Positions 34,626-45,984 of a DNA stretch of 64,000 nucleotides are shown piece after piece. Below the pieces are notes generated by a model, which saw only the letters and a list, made by a program, of their open reading frames with translations, was not told where the DNA came from and searched no databases. The DNA is taken from contig JAEOAD010002231.1 of the NCBI GenBank assembly GCA_036365145.1, forward strand, positions 1,984,001-2,048,000. Direction: 5' to 3'. A program made the position numbers and the translations under genes. The stretch is from Orientallactaga sibirica. Lineage: Eukaryota; Chordata; Mammalia; Rodentia; Dipodidae. Every line of letters begins with the position of its first letter. Positions within the stretch are counted from its first letter, which is position 1.

Positions 34626-34889
34626 GGTGGAGAACGAATGTGTCAGGGAACATAAATTTATTAAGAGTGTCTACAGTGTGCATATCATCAGGCTAAGTGT
34701 TAAGCACTTTATATTATTTTCCCTATACATAACTTCAGCAGCATCCCAATTTCAGAATTGTAGAAGATAAAATTCAGTCTTTAAAGTCTGCAGCCCATGG
34801 CTAGAGACCAGTGCACTTGGGATTTGGACTGTAGACACTCTGTGTTAAAGCACTACTGCTAATGACAGTTTCCTTGTACCTTCTCTCTT

Positions 34890-35004
34890 TTTTTTTCTTT
34901 TGAGGTAGGGTCTTGCTCTAGCCCAGGCTGACCCATAATTCACTATGTAGTCTCTTACCTTGGTCTCCTGAGTGCTGGGATCAAAGGTGTGTACCACGCC
35001 TGGT
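34890..35004 (-). mobile_element. B1 SINE with internal deletion
   Basis: About 30 bp missing after tatgtagtctc. Confidence 0.85.
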
Positions 35005-35031
35005 AGCTCACCTTCTCTCTCTCTCTCTCTT

Positions 35032-35207
35032 GGTTTTTTTGTTTTGTTTTGTTTTTTGCTTTTTGTTTTTTCAAGGTAGGGTCTTGTTCTAGCTCAGGCT
35101 GACCTGGAATTCACTATGTAGTCTCAGGGAGGCCTCGAACTCATGTGATCCTCCTACCTCTGCCTCCCGAGTGCTGGGATTAAATATGTGTGCCACTATG
35201 CCTGGCT
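35032..35207 (-). mobile_element. B1 SINE
   Basis: Flanks caccttctct on both sides; (TTTTG)n tail. Confidence 0.9.
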
Positions 35208-35374
35208 TCACCTTCTCTTTTAAAATTTGTTATGTTGGGGAATGAAACATATATAGAGATAACAGTATAATGAATCCCTGCTCTGATCCAGCTTCAGCAG
35301 TGACTGCTGGCCAGCCTCTATATTATTCTGAAGCAAATCCCAAACTACATGTCATCTCATTTAAATATTTTATA

Positions 35375-35558
35375 TGGGACTGGAGATATGGTTCAGCAGG
35401 TAAAGGAACTTGTTTGCTTGCAAAGCCTGCCAGTCCAGGCTCAAATCTTCAGTATCCACATAAGCCAGATGCACAAGGTAGCATATGCATCTGGAGTTTG
35501 TTTGTAGTGGCAGAAGGCCCTTGAGCATCCATTCTCTCTCAAGTAAATAAATAAATAT
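35375..35558 (+). mobile_element. B2-like tRNA-SINE
   Basis: Forward, diverged head (ggactggagatatggttcag). Confidence 0.83.
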
Positions 35559-35568
35559 TTAAAATTAA

Positions 35569-35732
35569 GCCGGGTGTGGTGGTGCATGCCTTTAATCCCA
35601 GCACTCGGGAGGCAAAGGTAGGAGGATTGCCGTGAGTTTGAGGCCATCCTGAGATTACATAGTGAATTCCAGGTCAGCCTGGGCTAGAGTGAGACCCTAC
35701 CTTGAAAAAATGAAAAAAATCCAAAAAAATTA
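35569..35732 (+). mobile_element. B1 SINE
   Basis: Well preserved; flanks taaaattaa / taaaattag. Confidence 0.91.
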
Positions 35733-36084
35733 TTAAAATTAGCATGTACCTAATAAAGGTAAGGACTTTATAAAAGCACAGCCATAATACCATTATTTCA
35801 CCTAAATAATAATAAATAATCTTTTTTAAATGCTACCATATATTCATTTAGGGTTCATTATTTTAGAACTTTAGTGGTCACATTTTTTTTTTTTTTTTTT
35901 TTTTGAATTTGAACCATGATAAGCTGTAAAAACTAATTGGTTGATGTATCCTGTCTTAGTTAATTTTGTCTCTTAACTTTTTAGTTCAAAATAATTAAAA
36001 TTTTACAGAAAAATTACAAGTCTAGTTCCTAGAACTTCTATGTATTTTTTCCACCTAGATTCCTGAATTATCAGCATTGTTTTT

Positions 36085-36274
36085 TTCATAATTTTTATTT
36101 TTCTTTATTTATTTGAGAGAGAGAATGGGCACACCAGCATCTCCAGCCACTGCAAACAAACTCCAGATGTGTGTGCCCCCTTGTGCATCTGGCTTATATG
36201 GGTCCTGGAGAATCAAACCTGGGTTCTTTGGCTTTGTAGGCAAGTGCCTTAATCACTAAGCCATGTCTCCAGCC
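36085..36274 (-). mobile_element. B2-like tRNA-SINE
   Basis: Flanks cagcatt at 36072 and 36275. Confidence 0.87.
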
Positions 36275-36341
36275 CAGCATTATGTTTTGTTTGCTCTTCG
36301 TCTCACTGTCTTTGAGAAGGAGTTTTAGACATGAGGCCTCG

Positions 36342-36344
36342 TTG

Positions 36345-36375
<31 letters not shown>

Positions 36376-36385
36376 TTTTTTTTTT
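36342..36385 (+). repeat. (TC)n plus poly(T)
   Basis: Tail region of the following SINE. Confidence 0.9.
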
Positions 36386-36665
36386 GGAGAGAGACACAGA
36401 GAGACAGAGAGAAAGGGAGAGGAAGAGAGACAGAGAGAAAGGGAGAGGAAGACAGATAGAGATGGGTGCGCCAGCAGTGTCTCAGATGCTGTGAACGAAA
36501 TCCAGATGCGTGCGCCCCCTTGTGGTCAAGTGCGGCATTGCACCCTTGTGTCACTTTGCATCTGGCTAAACGTGGGACCTGGAGATTGGAACCTATGGAA
36601 ATTGGAACCGGTGTTCTTAGGCTTAGGAGGCAGGCACCTTAACTGCTAAGCCATCTCTCCAGCCC
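36368..36665 (-). mobile_element. long variant of the tRNA-SINE
   Basis: Best-preserved long copy. Internal duplications: gagacagagagaaagggaga occurs twice (36400-36445) and attggaacc twice (36585-36610). Flanks gttgtctct. Confidence 0.9.
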
Positions 36666-36859
36666 TTGTTGTCTCTATATTTCCTCAGAGTAAGGAAGGT
36701 CTTCTGCCTGGCTGCATGGAGTTCGTTGCCTTGCGAAAGTACACTGACACAACGTAGCACTCTCGGGCCTGTTATTTCCCTTCAGATCATGCCGTTGTCC
36801 TTGTGGAGCTCTTTACTCAGTGCCACCAAATGGCAGCAGTAGCATGTTCTCTTACCAGC

Positions 36860-37212
36860 TGTTGCAGTCGGCTTCCTGTTGCTGGCAGAAAAACACCTAC
36901 CTGACCAAGAGTGGCTTGTGGGAGGCAAGGATTTATTTTGGCTTGCAGACTCAAGGGCATGCTCTATGATGGCAGGGGAAAACAACGGCATGAGCAGAGG
37001 GTGGACATCACCTCCTGGCCAACATTAGGTGGACAACAGCAGCAGGAGAGTGTGCCAAGCACTGGCAAGGGGAAGGTGACTATAACACCCATAATCCCAC
37101 TCCCAACAATACATAAACCTCCAGGAGGCTCCAATTCCATATTGCCACCAGCTGGGGACGTAGCATTCAGAACACATAAGTTTATGGGGAACACCTGAAT
37201 CAAACCACCACA
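36860..37212 (-). mobile_element. MaLR-type solo LTR
   Basis: Reads, on the minus strand, tgtggtggtttgattcaggt at one end and gactgcaaca at the other, i.e. TG...CA termini, with a ccaaaataaa polyadenylation region. The closest relative in the window is 53889-54224, in the opposite orientation. No internal region is attached. Confidence 0.7.
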
Positions 37213-37684
37213 CCGCCTGTCCTTTTGGGGTTAGTCTATAGTTTTGGTCAATCTGGAACCACTGCTTAGTGCTCCTCTTGTTCTTTACAACCCAAATATT
37301 TGTAGAGTCCATGCACTGTCAACTCCTTAATTCTTGTTCACTTTGGGCTTCACATCTATGTCTCTGTGATTGGCTCAAGGGTACACGTTTCTGTCAGGAA
37401 TATTAAAGGAGTCCCTAGCCTCACATTTCCTTATAGCACAAAAAGATATTCCAGCTCGTGTTGTATGTTCCTTGCCCTAAGCCTAAAATCAACCACTTTG
37501 CAAGGAGTCTGGGTCCTTTTAAGTTGGGATTGATATTTCACATGCAAAGTTTGAGCTTAGTATTCCCCTGCTTATAGGACCTTGAAGTGGCCAAAACTAA
37601 GACATGTGCATTCATGTAGATCCTGTATCTGTAATTTTAAGTCCTCAGGTTCCACAGCTGCAGATTCAGCTAATCAAAAATACA

Positions 37685-37935
37685 TGGAGGAGCTCTCTGA
37701 TCACTTGGGAACTTCCAGCTGTGGGTGAGTTTCAGACCCAGCCAGGAGGGACCCCAGCCCCTCTCTACATGGGCTCCTTTATTCCCTTCAGCTCCCCACA
37801 TGGCAGGAGCTCCTTGAACTTTCTGTTTTCTTTTCTTTCCATGATTTTTTCCCCCAGGCCCTCCATGTGGGATCTTTAGCCACGTGGGTGCCTTTCCTTG
37901 GCTCTTTACTTCCTTCAATAAATATAATAATTTAA
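37685..37935 (+). mobile_element. unclassified repeat X, copy 2
   Basis: Inverted relative of 20030-20310. Ends ttcaataaatataataattt, so the retroposed or LTR polarity is +. Confidence 0.6.
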
Positions 37936-38431
37936 TAATTTAAAAAGTACATGGAAGAGTAATTAAGTCTACAGTGAACATATGCTGATTCCTTGACATT
38001 ACTCCCTACCCTTAAGTAATGGCATTACTTCCAACAACACAATGTAACAATGATTTACCTAGCATTTATATTGTAGTGTTACAAGTGATCTGAAGATGTA
38101 AAGTACACGGAAAGATAAGCATGTGTTTTCTGCAAATACTATGGCATTTCATGTAAGGAACTTGAGCATCACTGGATTTGGGTATTTATGGGGACTTGTG
38201 GAATGCCTTTCCCAGTTGCCAAGGGATGAGAATAGTCATACTTCCATGCATACACGTCATTACACACATCTGTATGTCTTCCTATGTCTGCTGGTATAGC
38301 ATGGTCACACTGATGTTTGCAGTTTTACCCCATTGTCTGGTAGTCTGTTCTAGCCTGTCTCCTTTCTGTGTCTATGTCTTCCTTCTTCAGTGAGAACCCT
38401 CCTTTCCATTTTGAACAGTTTAGTAACTTCT

Positions 38432-38592
38432 GTGTTTTTTTTCTTTTTCGTTTTTTTGAGGTAGGGTCTCACTCTAGCCCAGGCTGACTTGGATTCATTA
38501 TGTAGTCTCAGGGCGGCCTTGAACTCACGGCAATCCACCTACCTTTGCCTCCCGAGTGCTGGGATTAAAGGCGTGTGCCACCACGCCTGGCT
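38432..38592 (-). mobile_element. B1 SINE with perfect 16-bp target duplication
   Basis: Flanks CAGTTTAGTAACTTCT at 38416-38431 and 38593-38608. Confidence 0.95.
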
Positions 38593-39735
38593 CAGTTTAG
38601 TAACTTCTTGCACTGTCTCCCTATATGTGAAGTCTTTCAATCACATGCCTGTCAGCTGTCTTCTCGACCTTGGTGGTGTTATCTCCATGTATGAGCTCGT
38701 TTCTTGGTCCCTGAAGCTGAAGATTTAGGCTGAGTCCCAAAGGCAGTGAGTGACTCACACCAGCCCTGGAATGTGGACTACTTTGTGATTCAAGGCTGGT
38801 TACACAGAAAAAAGAGAAGTCAATATTAAATTCATTGAGATTTAGGTCAGAACCAGGTTCAAGCAGTACATCCCTAAGTTAAGGAGGAATGTGCAGTGTT
38901 TTCCAGTGTTGAAGCAGCTTTTGTCTTTTCAAGGCTCGAGTGTAATTGAGTTAGGGAGTAATACTATTTCTTGATTTGGAGAGGGGAGTCCTGGAATTCT
39001 GTTTAATGTTCACCAAAATGTTGTGGCATCTTTATGTTCATATGTAAAATAAAATTTGAAACAAACTCCAAAGAATAAAAACAATGTTCAGATCTCTACA
39101 CCTTGTCCTTGAAAAAGCAGAGTAATTTTAGATGATCATATCAAGACGTTCTTGTGTTTTGTATCTAATGTTAATTCCAGGTATTTCTTTGCTACAAACC
39201 AGCCCCGTTCATGTATAAAAGGAAGCTGGGGAATGCTTAGGAATTATGATATGTTGTAAATCTTAGGTAGTAAAGGAAGTGGCTGACAAAACCAAAGTGT
39301 CCTAGTCAGGTGTACCGGTGTCTTCTGTCTTTTGTAGGTTATGGAAGGTCAGATTTGAAAGTGGACTGAAGATGCTGTCTTCTGTTGCATTCACAGAGTA
39401 ATTGGGAGACTGTCCTCTGAGCACGCATGGGTAGCGTGGTGGGTGAGAATCAAGAACTGGGAAGACAGCAAATGTAGAGCTCCTCGAAGATTCTCTCTCT
39501 GTTCTCTGAAGTTATTCTATACCCCAGAGGACCCTCTCCAAAGGCTTCCTGGTAGCAAGTGCCTTGGAGGATGAAGCCGGGATGAGAAGCAGGCAGTGGT
39601 TCATCGTGATTTAACCGTGCAGCTTTCGTTCTGGTTCTCAGAAGGGAAAGGGTGTTGTAAATCACAATTCCGACCTCTGATGACAAAACAAAGTCCAAGT
39701 CTCTCCCCTGTACCCAGCCCCCCTCTTGAATGGGT

Positions 39736-39862
39736 AACTCTAGCCCAGGCTCATCTGGATCTCACTCTGTAGTTAGTTCTAGGCTGGACTTGAACTCAAA
39801 GTGATTCTCTTACCTCTGCCTCCCCAGTGCTGGGATTAAAGGTATGCTTCACCATGCCCAGC
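39736..39862 (-). mobile_element. B1 SINE, truncated
   Basis: Lacks the usual T-run side; right part intact. Confidence 0.8.
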
Positions 39863-39871
39863 CAATCAATC

Positions 39872-40097
39872 CTTTTAAAAATATTTTTATTTGTTTGGAA
39901 GGAAGGAAGGAGAGGAGAGAGAAAGAAAGAGAGAAAGAGAGAGAAGGAGGGAAGAAGGGAGAAAAGGCACACTAGACAGGTTCTCCTGCAACTGCAAGTA
40001 ACTTCAGGTGCTGGTGTCATGTTGTGCATCTGGCTTCATGTGGGTTCTGGGAATAGAACCCAGTGCCTTTAATCACTGAGCCATTTCTCCAGTCCCC
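39872..40097 (-). mobile_element. tRNA-SINE, diverged
   Basis: Long GGAA/GA purine tract replaces part of the body. Confidence 0.8.
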
Positions 40098-40204
40098 AAT
40101 TCTTGTCAACCAACGTGATCTGCATAAATGTATCTATTTTGATAATAAATGAAATTTTGAAACTATAAATTTCTGTTTTTTCTATCTCCTTTTAAAAATT
40201 ACAG

Positions 40205-40407
40205 CTTTTTGGTAATTTTTTTATTTGAAAGAGAGAGAATGAGAATGTGAAATGTGTAAGGGTATGCTAGGGCCTCTGGTTGCTACAAACTCTAGGTACA
40301 TATTGCATCTTGTGTATCTGGTTTTACATAGCTACCGGTGACATTGAACTCAGGCATGCAGGCTTTGCAGTCATGTTCCTTTAACCACTGAACAGTCTCC
40401 CCAGCCC
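40205..40407 (-). mobile_element. tRNA-SINE, diverged
   Basis: Old copy 370 bp upstream of exon 10. Confidence 0.75.
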
Positions 40408-40779
40408 TCATAGGTCCTTTAGAAGAATTGATTCTGTAGGTCTTGAAGCATAGACTGTGAATATAAGGCTATTGTGAGCAACTGAGCATTAGGACTAGAG
40501 AATATGTGGCAGTTACTTTCATTTCTTTTGCATTCAGAGAGTAATGGTTATAAATCTGTGGCCACTGTATCCTCAGGCACAGAAGAGCTGCTTAATATGG
40601 GACAGTAGCAGTGGTTGTCATATTCCTGGGACTAAATGGTCTAGGCAGTACATGGATTCCACCCATTTCCTGTTTCTGACTCTGAGCACACATCTGTATG
40701 CTGAAGTCTCAGCATCAAGCCTCAAGAAGAGTTGCATGTCCTGTGGAAGGTAATGTTGAACTTCCTGACTCTCTTTCAG

Positions 40780-41048
40780 ATGCAGTCTTTGCATTTCAGT
40801 TGCGCAACCCAGTGCACAATGGACACGCTCTGTTGATGCAGGATACCCACAAGCAGCTTCTAGAGAGGGGCTACCGGCGCCCTGTGCTGCTCCTCCACCC
40901 TCTGGGTGGCTGGACAAAGGATGACGATGTTCCTCTGATGTGGCGCATGAAGCAACACACTGCAGTGCTGGATGAAGGGATCCTGAACCCTGAAAACACA
41001 GTGGTGGCCATCTTCCCTTCGCCTATGATGTATGCCGGGCCAACCGAG
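40780..41048 (+). CDS. PAPSS1: PAPSS1 coding exon (probably exon 10): ATP sulfurylase active site with HNGH motif
   Basis: Encodes the remainder of a split Asp codon and 89 residues, about 413-502, starting [20 protein letters not shown]. The HNGH motif (about residues 425-428), with the preceding QLRNP, is the nucleotide- and sulfate-binding active site of ATP sulfurylases and of the wider nucleotidyltransferase superfamily. It is intact here. Further conserved blocks are [20 protein letters not shown] and [13 protein letters not shown]. Differences from the human protein as I recall it are conservative ([15 protein letters not shown] for HAAVLEEGVLNPETT). The acceptor follows a long pyrimidine tract (cctgactctctttcag); the donor GAG|gtaaac is acceptable. 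Phases are 1 in, 0 out. This is the largest coding exon in the window and stands alone between two very long introns. Confidence 0.97.
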
Positions 41049-41504
41049 GTAAACTGCTTTTAAGACTGTCCTTGCAGCAGTGCTGAGGCTACTCCTGATA
41101 AAATAATTTTGTCACCAACTGGCCTATTGATTTTTCTGTGACGGATACTTCTGCTACAAACATTGAGCATGTCTCAGGACTCCTGCCCTTAGGAATGCCC
41201 TCTTGCTGTAGTCCCAAATGAGCACCGTACTCTTGGGAAGGTTGGGAGGCATTTATATTGCTCTTGTCCATCCCGTCAGCAGACAGAGGGTGGGTGAGTA
41301 GGTGAAGCTGAGAAGGTGTGGCCTAAGGTCTTGGAACCAACCACCAGCCATGTTACAAACATATTGTTACCACACTGATCTTGTTCCTTGAATGAACTTT
41401 TAGATCATTTTCTCATAGGACAGATTTTGTGTGATTTGCTTTATCTAAAATTTTCAAGAGCTAAAGGGATTTCAGCCAGAGGAATCTCTTTGTATGTTTG
41501 TCAG

Positions 41505-41860
41505 TCAGCTATCTAACACTAGAAGAAATACCTGAGATAATGAACTTGTAAACAGGAACGGGTTACTTTGGTTCACAGTTTTGAATGCTTCAGTACATAA
41601 TCAGTTGCTTTTGGCCCGTGGTGAAATAGCCCCTCATGCGGAAATGAATAGCAGAGCAAAAGTATTGACATTGTAGCCTGAGAGTGGAAGAAAGGGGATA
41701 GGGTAGGGATGCCACGGGTCTTTTCAAGGTTGTGACCCCAATCACCAAACACCTCTCACTAACCCCACCACCTCCCAGTGGTGCTGCAATGGATACCAAG
41801 CCTCCAACACATGGGCCTTTTCAGATCCTAACTGTTGGAGTCCACCACTGGCTCTCAACT
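41505..41860 (-). mobile_element. probable MaLR-type LTR
   Basis: gtttactttggttcacagttttg-type opening and accaagcctccaacacatgg end are typical of MaLR LTRs read backwards. Diverged. Confidence 0.5.
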
Positions 41861-42224
41861 CTTATGTCCATGTGAATGTGAAATGCATTCAGTATCTTAG
41901 AAAAATCTTCAGATGTTCTTCATCTGGGAAGGACTGGAGCAGAATTGAGTCAGGAAGTAAAATTGCTTCTTGACACAGGGGAAAGGTCTTAGAATTCCAC
42001 TTGTGGTTAAAGAGAATGTTTGAGATCTTTATAGATCCGTATGTAAAGAAGATGAAAATTAGGTTTTAGGTTTTAGCTTCAAGGCAGAGCGGAGTAGCTT
42101 TTAAAAAGTATTTGTTGAATGAATGAATAAATCAATGAGCGATCTCAAAAACAGTGGTAGACGTTCCCGGCCAGCTACTTGTTGCATTTCCAAGATAAAA
42201 ATGGAATGCATATTATTATTGCAT

Positions 42225-42423
42225 CCTTTCCTTTCCTTTCCTTTCCTTTCCTTTCCTTTCCTTTCCTTTCCTTTCCTTTCCTTTTCCTTTCCTCTTCTCT
42301 TCTCCTTTCCTCTTCTCTTCTCCTTTCTTCTTCTCTTCTCCTTTCTTCTTCTATTCTCCTTTCCTCTTCTCTTCTCCTTTCCTCTTCTCCTTTCCTCTTC
42401 TCTTTTCCTTTTTTTTTTTTTTT
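42225..42423 (+). repeat. polypyrimidine tract (CCTTT)n / (CTTCT)n
   Basis: About 200 bp almost purely C and T: first about 12 CCTTT units, then a higher-order cctcttctcttctcctttcc pattern, then T-run. Confidence 0.95.
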
Positions 42424-42565
42424 GATTTTTCAAGGTAGGGTCTCACTGTAGCCCAAGCTAACCTGGAATTCACTATGTAATTTCATGGTGGCCCTGAACT
42501 CACAGCGATCCTCCTACCTCTGCCTCCTCTGCTGGGATTAAAGGTGTGCTCCACCACGCCTGGCG
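42410..42565 (-). mobile_element. B1 SINE
   Basis: Its T tail merges with the pyrimidine tract, which probably grew from it. Confidence 0.9.
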
Positions 42566-42692
42566 ATTATTTCATTCTTCTTCATCCCTGACATAGGGGG
42601 AGATGGATTCATTAAGATTTATCTGAGAGGCAAATTCAGTTTTTAAAAAGATCTAAGTAATTTTAGTGGTACATCCTCTTGTTTGTTCCCCC

Positions 42693-42834
42693 TCACCCCT
42701 GAGATAGGGTCTCACTCTAGCTCAGGCTGACCTGGAATTCACTATGTAGTCTCAGGTGGCCTTGAACTCAGGGCAATCCTCCTACCTCTGCCTCCTGAGT
42801 GCTGGGATTAAAGGTGTGCACTGCCATGCCTGGC
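42693..42834 (-). mobile_element. B1 SINE
   Basis: Complete, no clear T tail. Confidence 0.88.
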
Positions 42835-43789
42835 TCACCTGTTTTTTTTTTTTAAGCATTAAAAGAAAATAGGTCATAAAACTATTCTTTGGAACTGAGC
42901 CTAAAGGTTTTTATTGGAGCTTAATTTAAGAGGTGGTATTCTCTGTTGCTTCTGTACCCAAGAGAAACAGACAACATGCTAAAAGATTGAAATGTATTTG
43001 ACTATTCTTAGGTCCAGCTTCACAAATGCAGTGAGTCTTCCATGACAGGTAAACTGCTCACACACCCCTTCCCTCTTGGCTGGATAAGGTGTTAGTCGGA
43101 ATGGGCCAGAGATGGCCCTTTGTGCTTACGAGGTACCACTGCGACCTTCAGTTCTTGTGTTTTGGAAATAAACGATTTTGTTCCAGTTGTTTCTCAGCTG
43201 GTGCTGATGGCACCATTCACCATCCTCAGTGGTGGGAGGGCATCATTTGGCTGAAGCTCTGCTGACTGATAGAGTTGTTACTGTCTTTACTGTGGGAAGA
43301 GACCAAGGGAATTGGGGATTAAGAATAAGTGTGATGATTACAGTAAATGTCAGTCAGCAAAGTGGAGGAATTGAACTTCCCTGTCTGGGACCTGACTTGT
43401 CCTTGTTCTGATTTTGTGTGCTATATCCAAAAGTACATAGATGTGACATTACCCACTAAGTTAACTAAAACCTGCTTCTTACAGAGCAAGAGAGGGAGGA
43501 TAGATGAGTAACAGAACGATCAGTAGTAATAAACAAAGTCCTTCCCTGAAGAGATGCTGTAACTTGTCAGCAGTGCTTCCTTGCCTAGATTGGAAAGATT
43601 TTCCATCATCCTTTTGTCAGGCATGTTTCTGAAATAGGTACCTACAAGGCAGGTGGCTCACTTTGGCTGTCTTCCTCCTTCCACGGCAAGTTCAGTAGTT
43701 GGTAATGTCTTTGTTCCATCCTGGGTTCATGGCTGAGATATCTATTACAAAAGAAAGATTAGCACATTTCTTTAATTCTAGTCTTTTTT

Positions 43790-44934
43790 AAAATTTTTAT
43801 TTATTTATTTTTAATTATTATTTTTTTATTGACAACTTTTATATTTACATACCAAAAAACCACCTGATATTTCCCTCCCCTCCCCCATTCCACTTTAGAA
43901 GTCCAATCTCCATCATATCCTCTCCCTCTCTCCATTGGTCTCTGTCTTAATTTGATGTCATCATCTTTTTCTTCTATTTTGAGGGTCTTGTGGAGGTATT
44001 GCTAGGCACTGCAAGGTCATGGATATTGAGGCCAATTTCTGTCTGGGCAGTTGCATTTTAAGAGGTCATACCCTTCCTTTGGCTCTTCCATTCTATCCGC
44101 CCCCTCTTCCACAATGGTCCCTGAGCCTTGGAGGGTGTGACAGAGGTGTTTCAGTGCTGGGCACTCCTCCATCCCTTCTTCTCAACACTGTTGCCTTCTG
44201 GGTCATCCCAGTGGTCATCGCCATCTGAAAAGAGAAGCTTCTCTAACCAGAAGTGAGAGTAGCGTTAATATGTGAATATGAACATGAAGTGTAGTATTTT
44301 CAGGGCAGCTTGGTGGGAATAAAATATACATTTAGTCAGACAAGAGCAGGCTTTATACCCCTAAGGCTCATGACCTCACCGGCCATAGACTTTTGCTTAG
44401 GTTTTTCAGTACCAGGCATGTATTCCTTCCCATAGAGAGGGCCTTCAGTCCAATTATGGAGCAGTTGGTTACCCCAAGAGTAGACACGCCACTGTTGCAC
44501 CCGTTCAGTCATTGGGCCTGTATGGCCAAACTTGAATATTCAGCTTCCACTGTTTTCACTGCTGATGACTTCTGTCTCCCATACGCTGCATGCAGTGCAG
44601 CTTTTTCCAGCTTTCAGTTGGCTGGTCTACAGGGAGAAGGTTTTCTGCTCAGCACCAGCTTGCTTTCTCAGTGACCTTGCCTCTCAGGCAAGAGATGTCT
44701 TCAGCAGTAGGGTCTTACTATCTGTTTCTCAAGGGAAACCAAGGACTTTGGCAAAAGCCTTTAATGTTTTGGAGGCTACCGGGACCTCCTTGGCCAACAA
44801 CTCACTGGAAGGTATCCCATCCCAGGCACTGAAAATTTTCTAGTAAAAGGGTCAATCTAAATTCAAGATATTGTGAATAAGACTTATGTAAAATTACTTT
44901 TTTGAATAATGGCACATCTAGAAGCTGTAGACTG
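43790..44934 (-). mobile_element. LINE-1 3' tail with 5' inversion, 14-bp target duplication
   Basis: A/T-rich tail at 43790-43840, then the LINE-1 3' UTR in antisense to about 44845. A last segment (44848-44934) is the same family in the opposite direction: it is the reverse complement of 51880-51960 in the second copy. Flanks TTCTAGTCTTTTTT at 43776-43789 and 44935-44948. Confidence 0.82.
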
Positions 44935-45009
44935 TTCTAGTCTTTTTTTTTTAATTAGGAAAATATTTTTGTGTCTGTTGTATGGCGTGTGTGTACTTAT
45001 ATGTTGTAT

Positions 45010-45303
45010 CCATGTATGTGTGCCCTGTGCACCCATGTTCCAGAGGCTAGAGGAGGATGTTGGTTGTCCTCTATCACTGTCTGTTTTATGTTCTTGAAAC
45101 AGTCCTCATTGAACCCAGAGCTCACTAGCCAATGAGCATCAGCAGTCCTCCCGTCTCTGGCCCTCAGTGCTGGGGTTACAAGCATGTACTGCCATGTCCA
45201 TCATTTTACACGGGGGGGGGGGGAGAGGGGCCTGGGGATCGAACTTAGGTCCTGATGTTTGTAGATCAAGGACTTTTACCCACCGAGCCATCACCCCAGC
45301 CCT
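45010..45303 (-). mobile_element. B4-type SINE
   Basis: B1-like part followed by ggggatcgaacttaggtcct ... gccatcaccccagccc; a 13-bp G run at about 45212. Confidence 0.72.
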
Positions 45304-45984
45304 AACTCTCTGCTCTTATGTGACATAGGAGCCCTTCAGAAGTGAAGATCCAAGGAAACCTGTGAAATCTGCTCTGGTTTGATGTTAAGTGGACAGTTGG
45401 GCAGAGGAAGGTGGACAGTGGGAGTATGATCTAACAGGGATGAATCCAGAGGACTTAGCAAGGCCTGTTGTTTCCATTCTTCTCTGCCCCTTTCACTTCA
45501 GAGAGAGGGGCATTGCTTTCCTCCATATGCAGGGAGGGTACCAAGATTTTGATTCCCCTTAGAGGAAGATCAGCCAGATGCCATGGCCTGCTGCAGGAGA
45601 GAAGGAGCAGAATGGCCTTCCTGCTTCTGCTTTTTCAGAAGCAGAGCTGTGGTGTTTGTGATAGCATGTCCCCAGCTCTGGCTGTGTGCTGGCTTGTGCA
45701 GGACCTGCCCTGGCCTCTCACCAATTCTGATCCCTACCCACAAGGGCAGGTCAAGGAATACAGGAGTGGGGGAGGGGTTCGCCACCAATAGGTTCATGAT
45801 CTCTTAATCTTCTGTAGAGTTTTCTGAACTGAACCAGTGGTTGTCTAAAGGTTGCACTGGTAGGATTAAACATGTTTCAAGGTTACATTCTGCTCTGATC
45901 ATTTTCTAATTTGTGTCATCTTCATATTAATATGCACATAGGTTTGGAGCTAAAATTTTCCTGTTTGATCATGTACAATTAGCA

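Larger units (their letters stand above)
27430..40779 (+). other. PAPSS1: PAPSS1 intron between exons 9 and 10
   Basis: A 13,350-bp phase-1 intron, gtaaga...tttcag. Repeats are listed separately. Stretches without recognised repeats: 27440-27940, 28350-28930, 29110-31200, 31610-34040, 35735-36070, 37215-37680, 37940-38410, 38610-39730 and 40410-40779. An A/T-rich patch lies at 29720-29790. Confidence 0.9.

Noticed and set aside
40618..40917. 99-codon minus-strand open frame overlapping exon 10
   Set aside because: It is antisense to a conserved PAPSS1 exon; codon constraint on the + strand explains the absence of stops.
42101..42433. Open frames of 90-110 codons rich in Lys/Arg/Glu or Ser/Phe/Leu
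   Set aside because: They only translate the CCTTT/CTTCT simple repeat in different frames.
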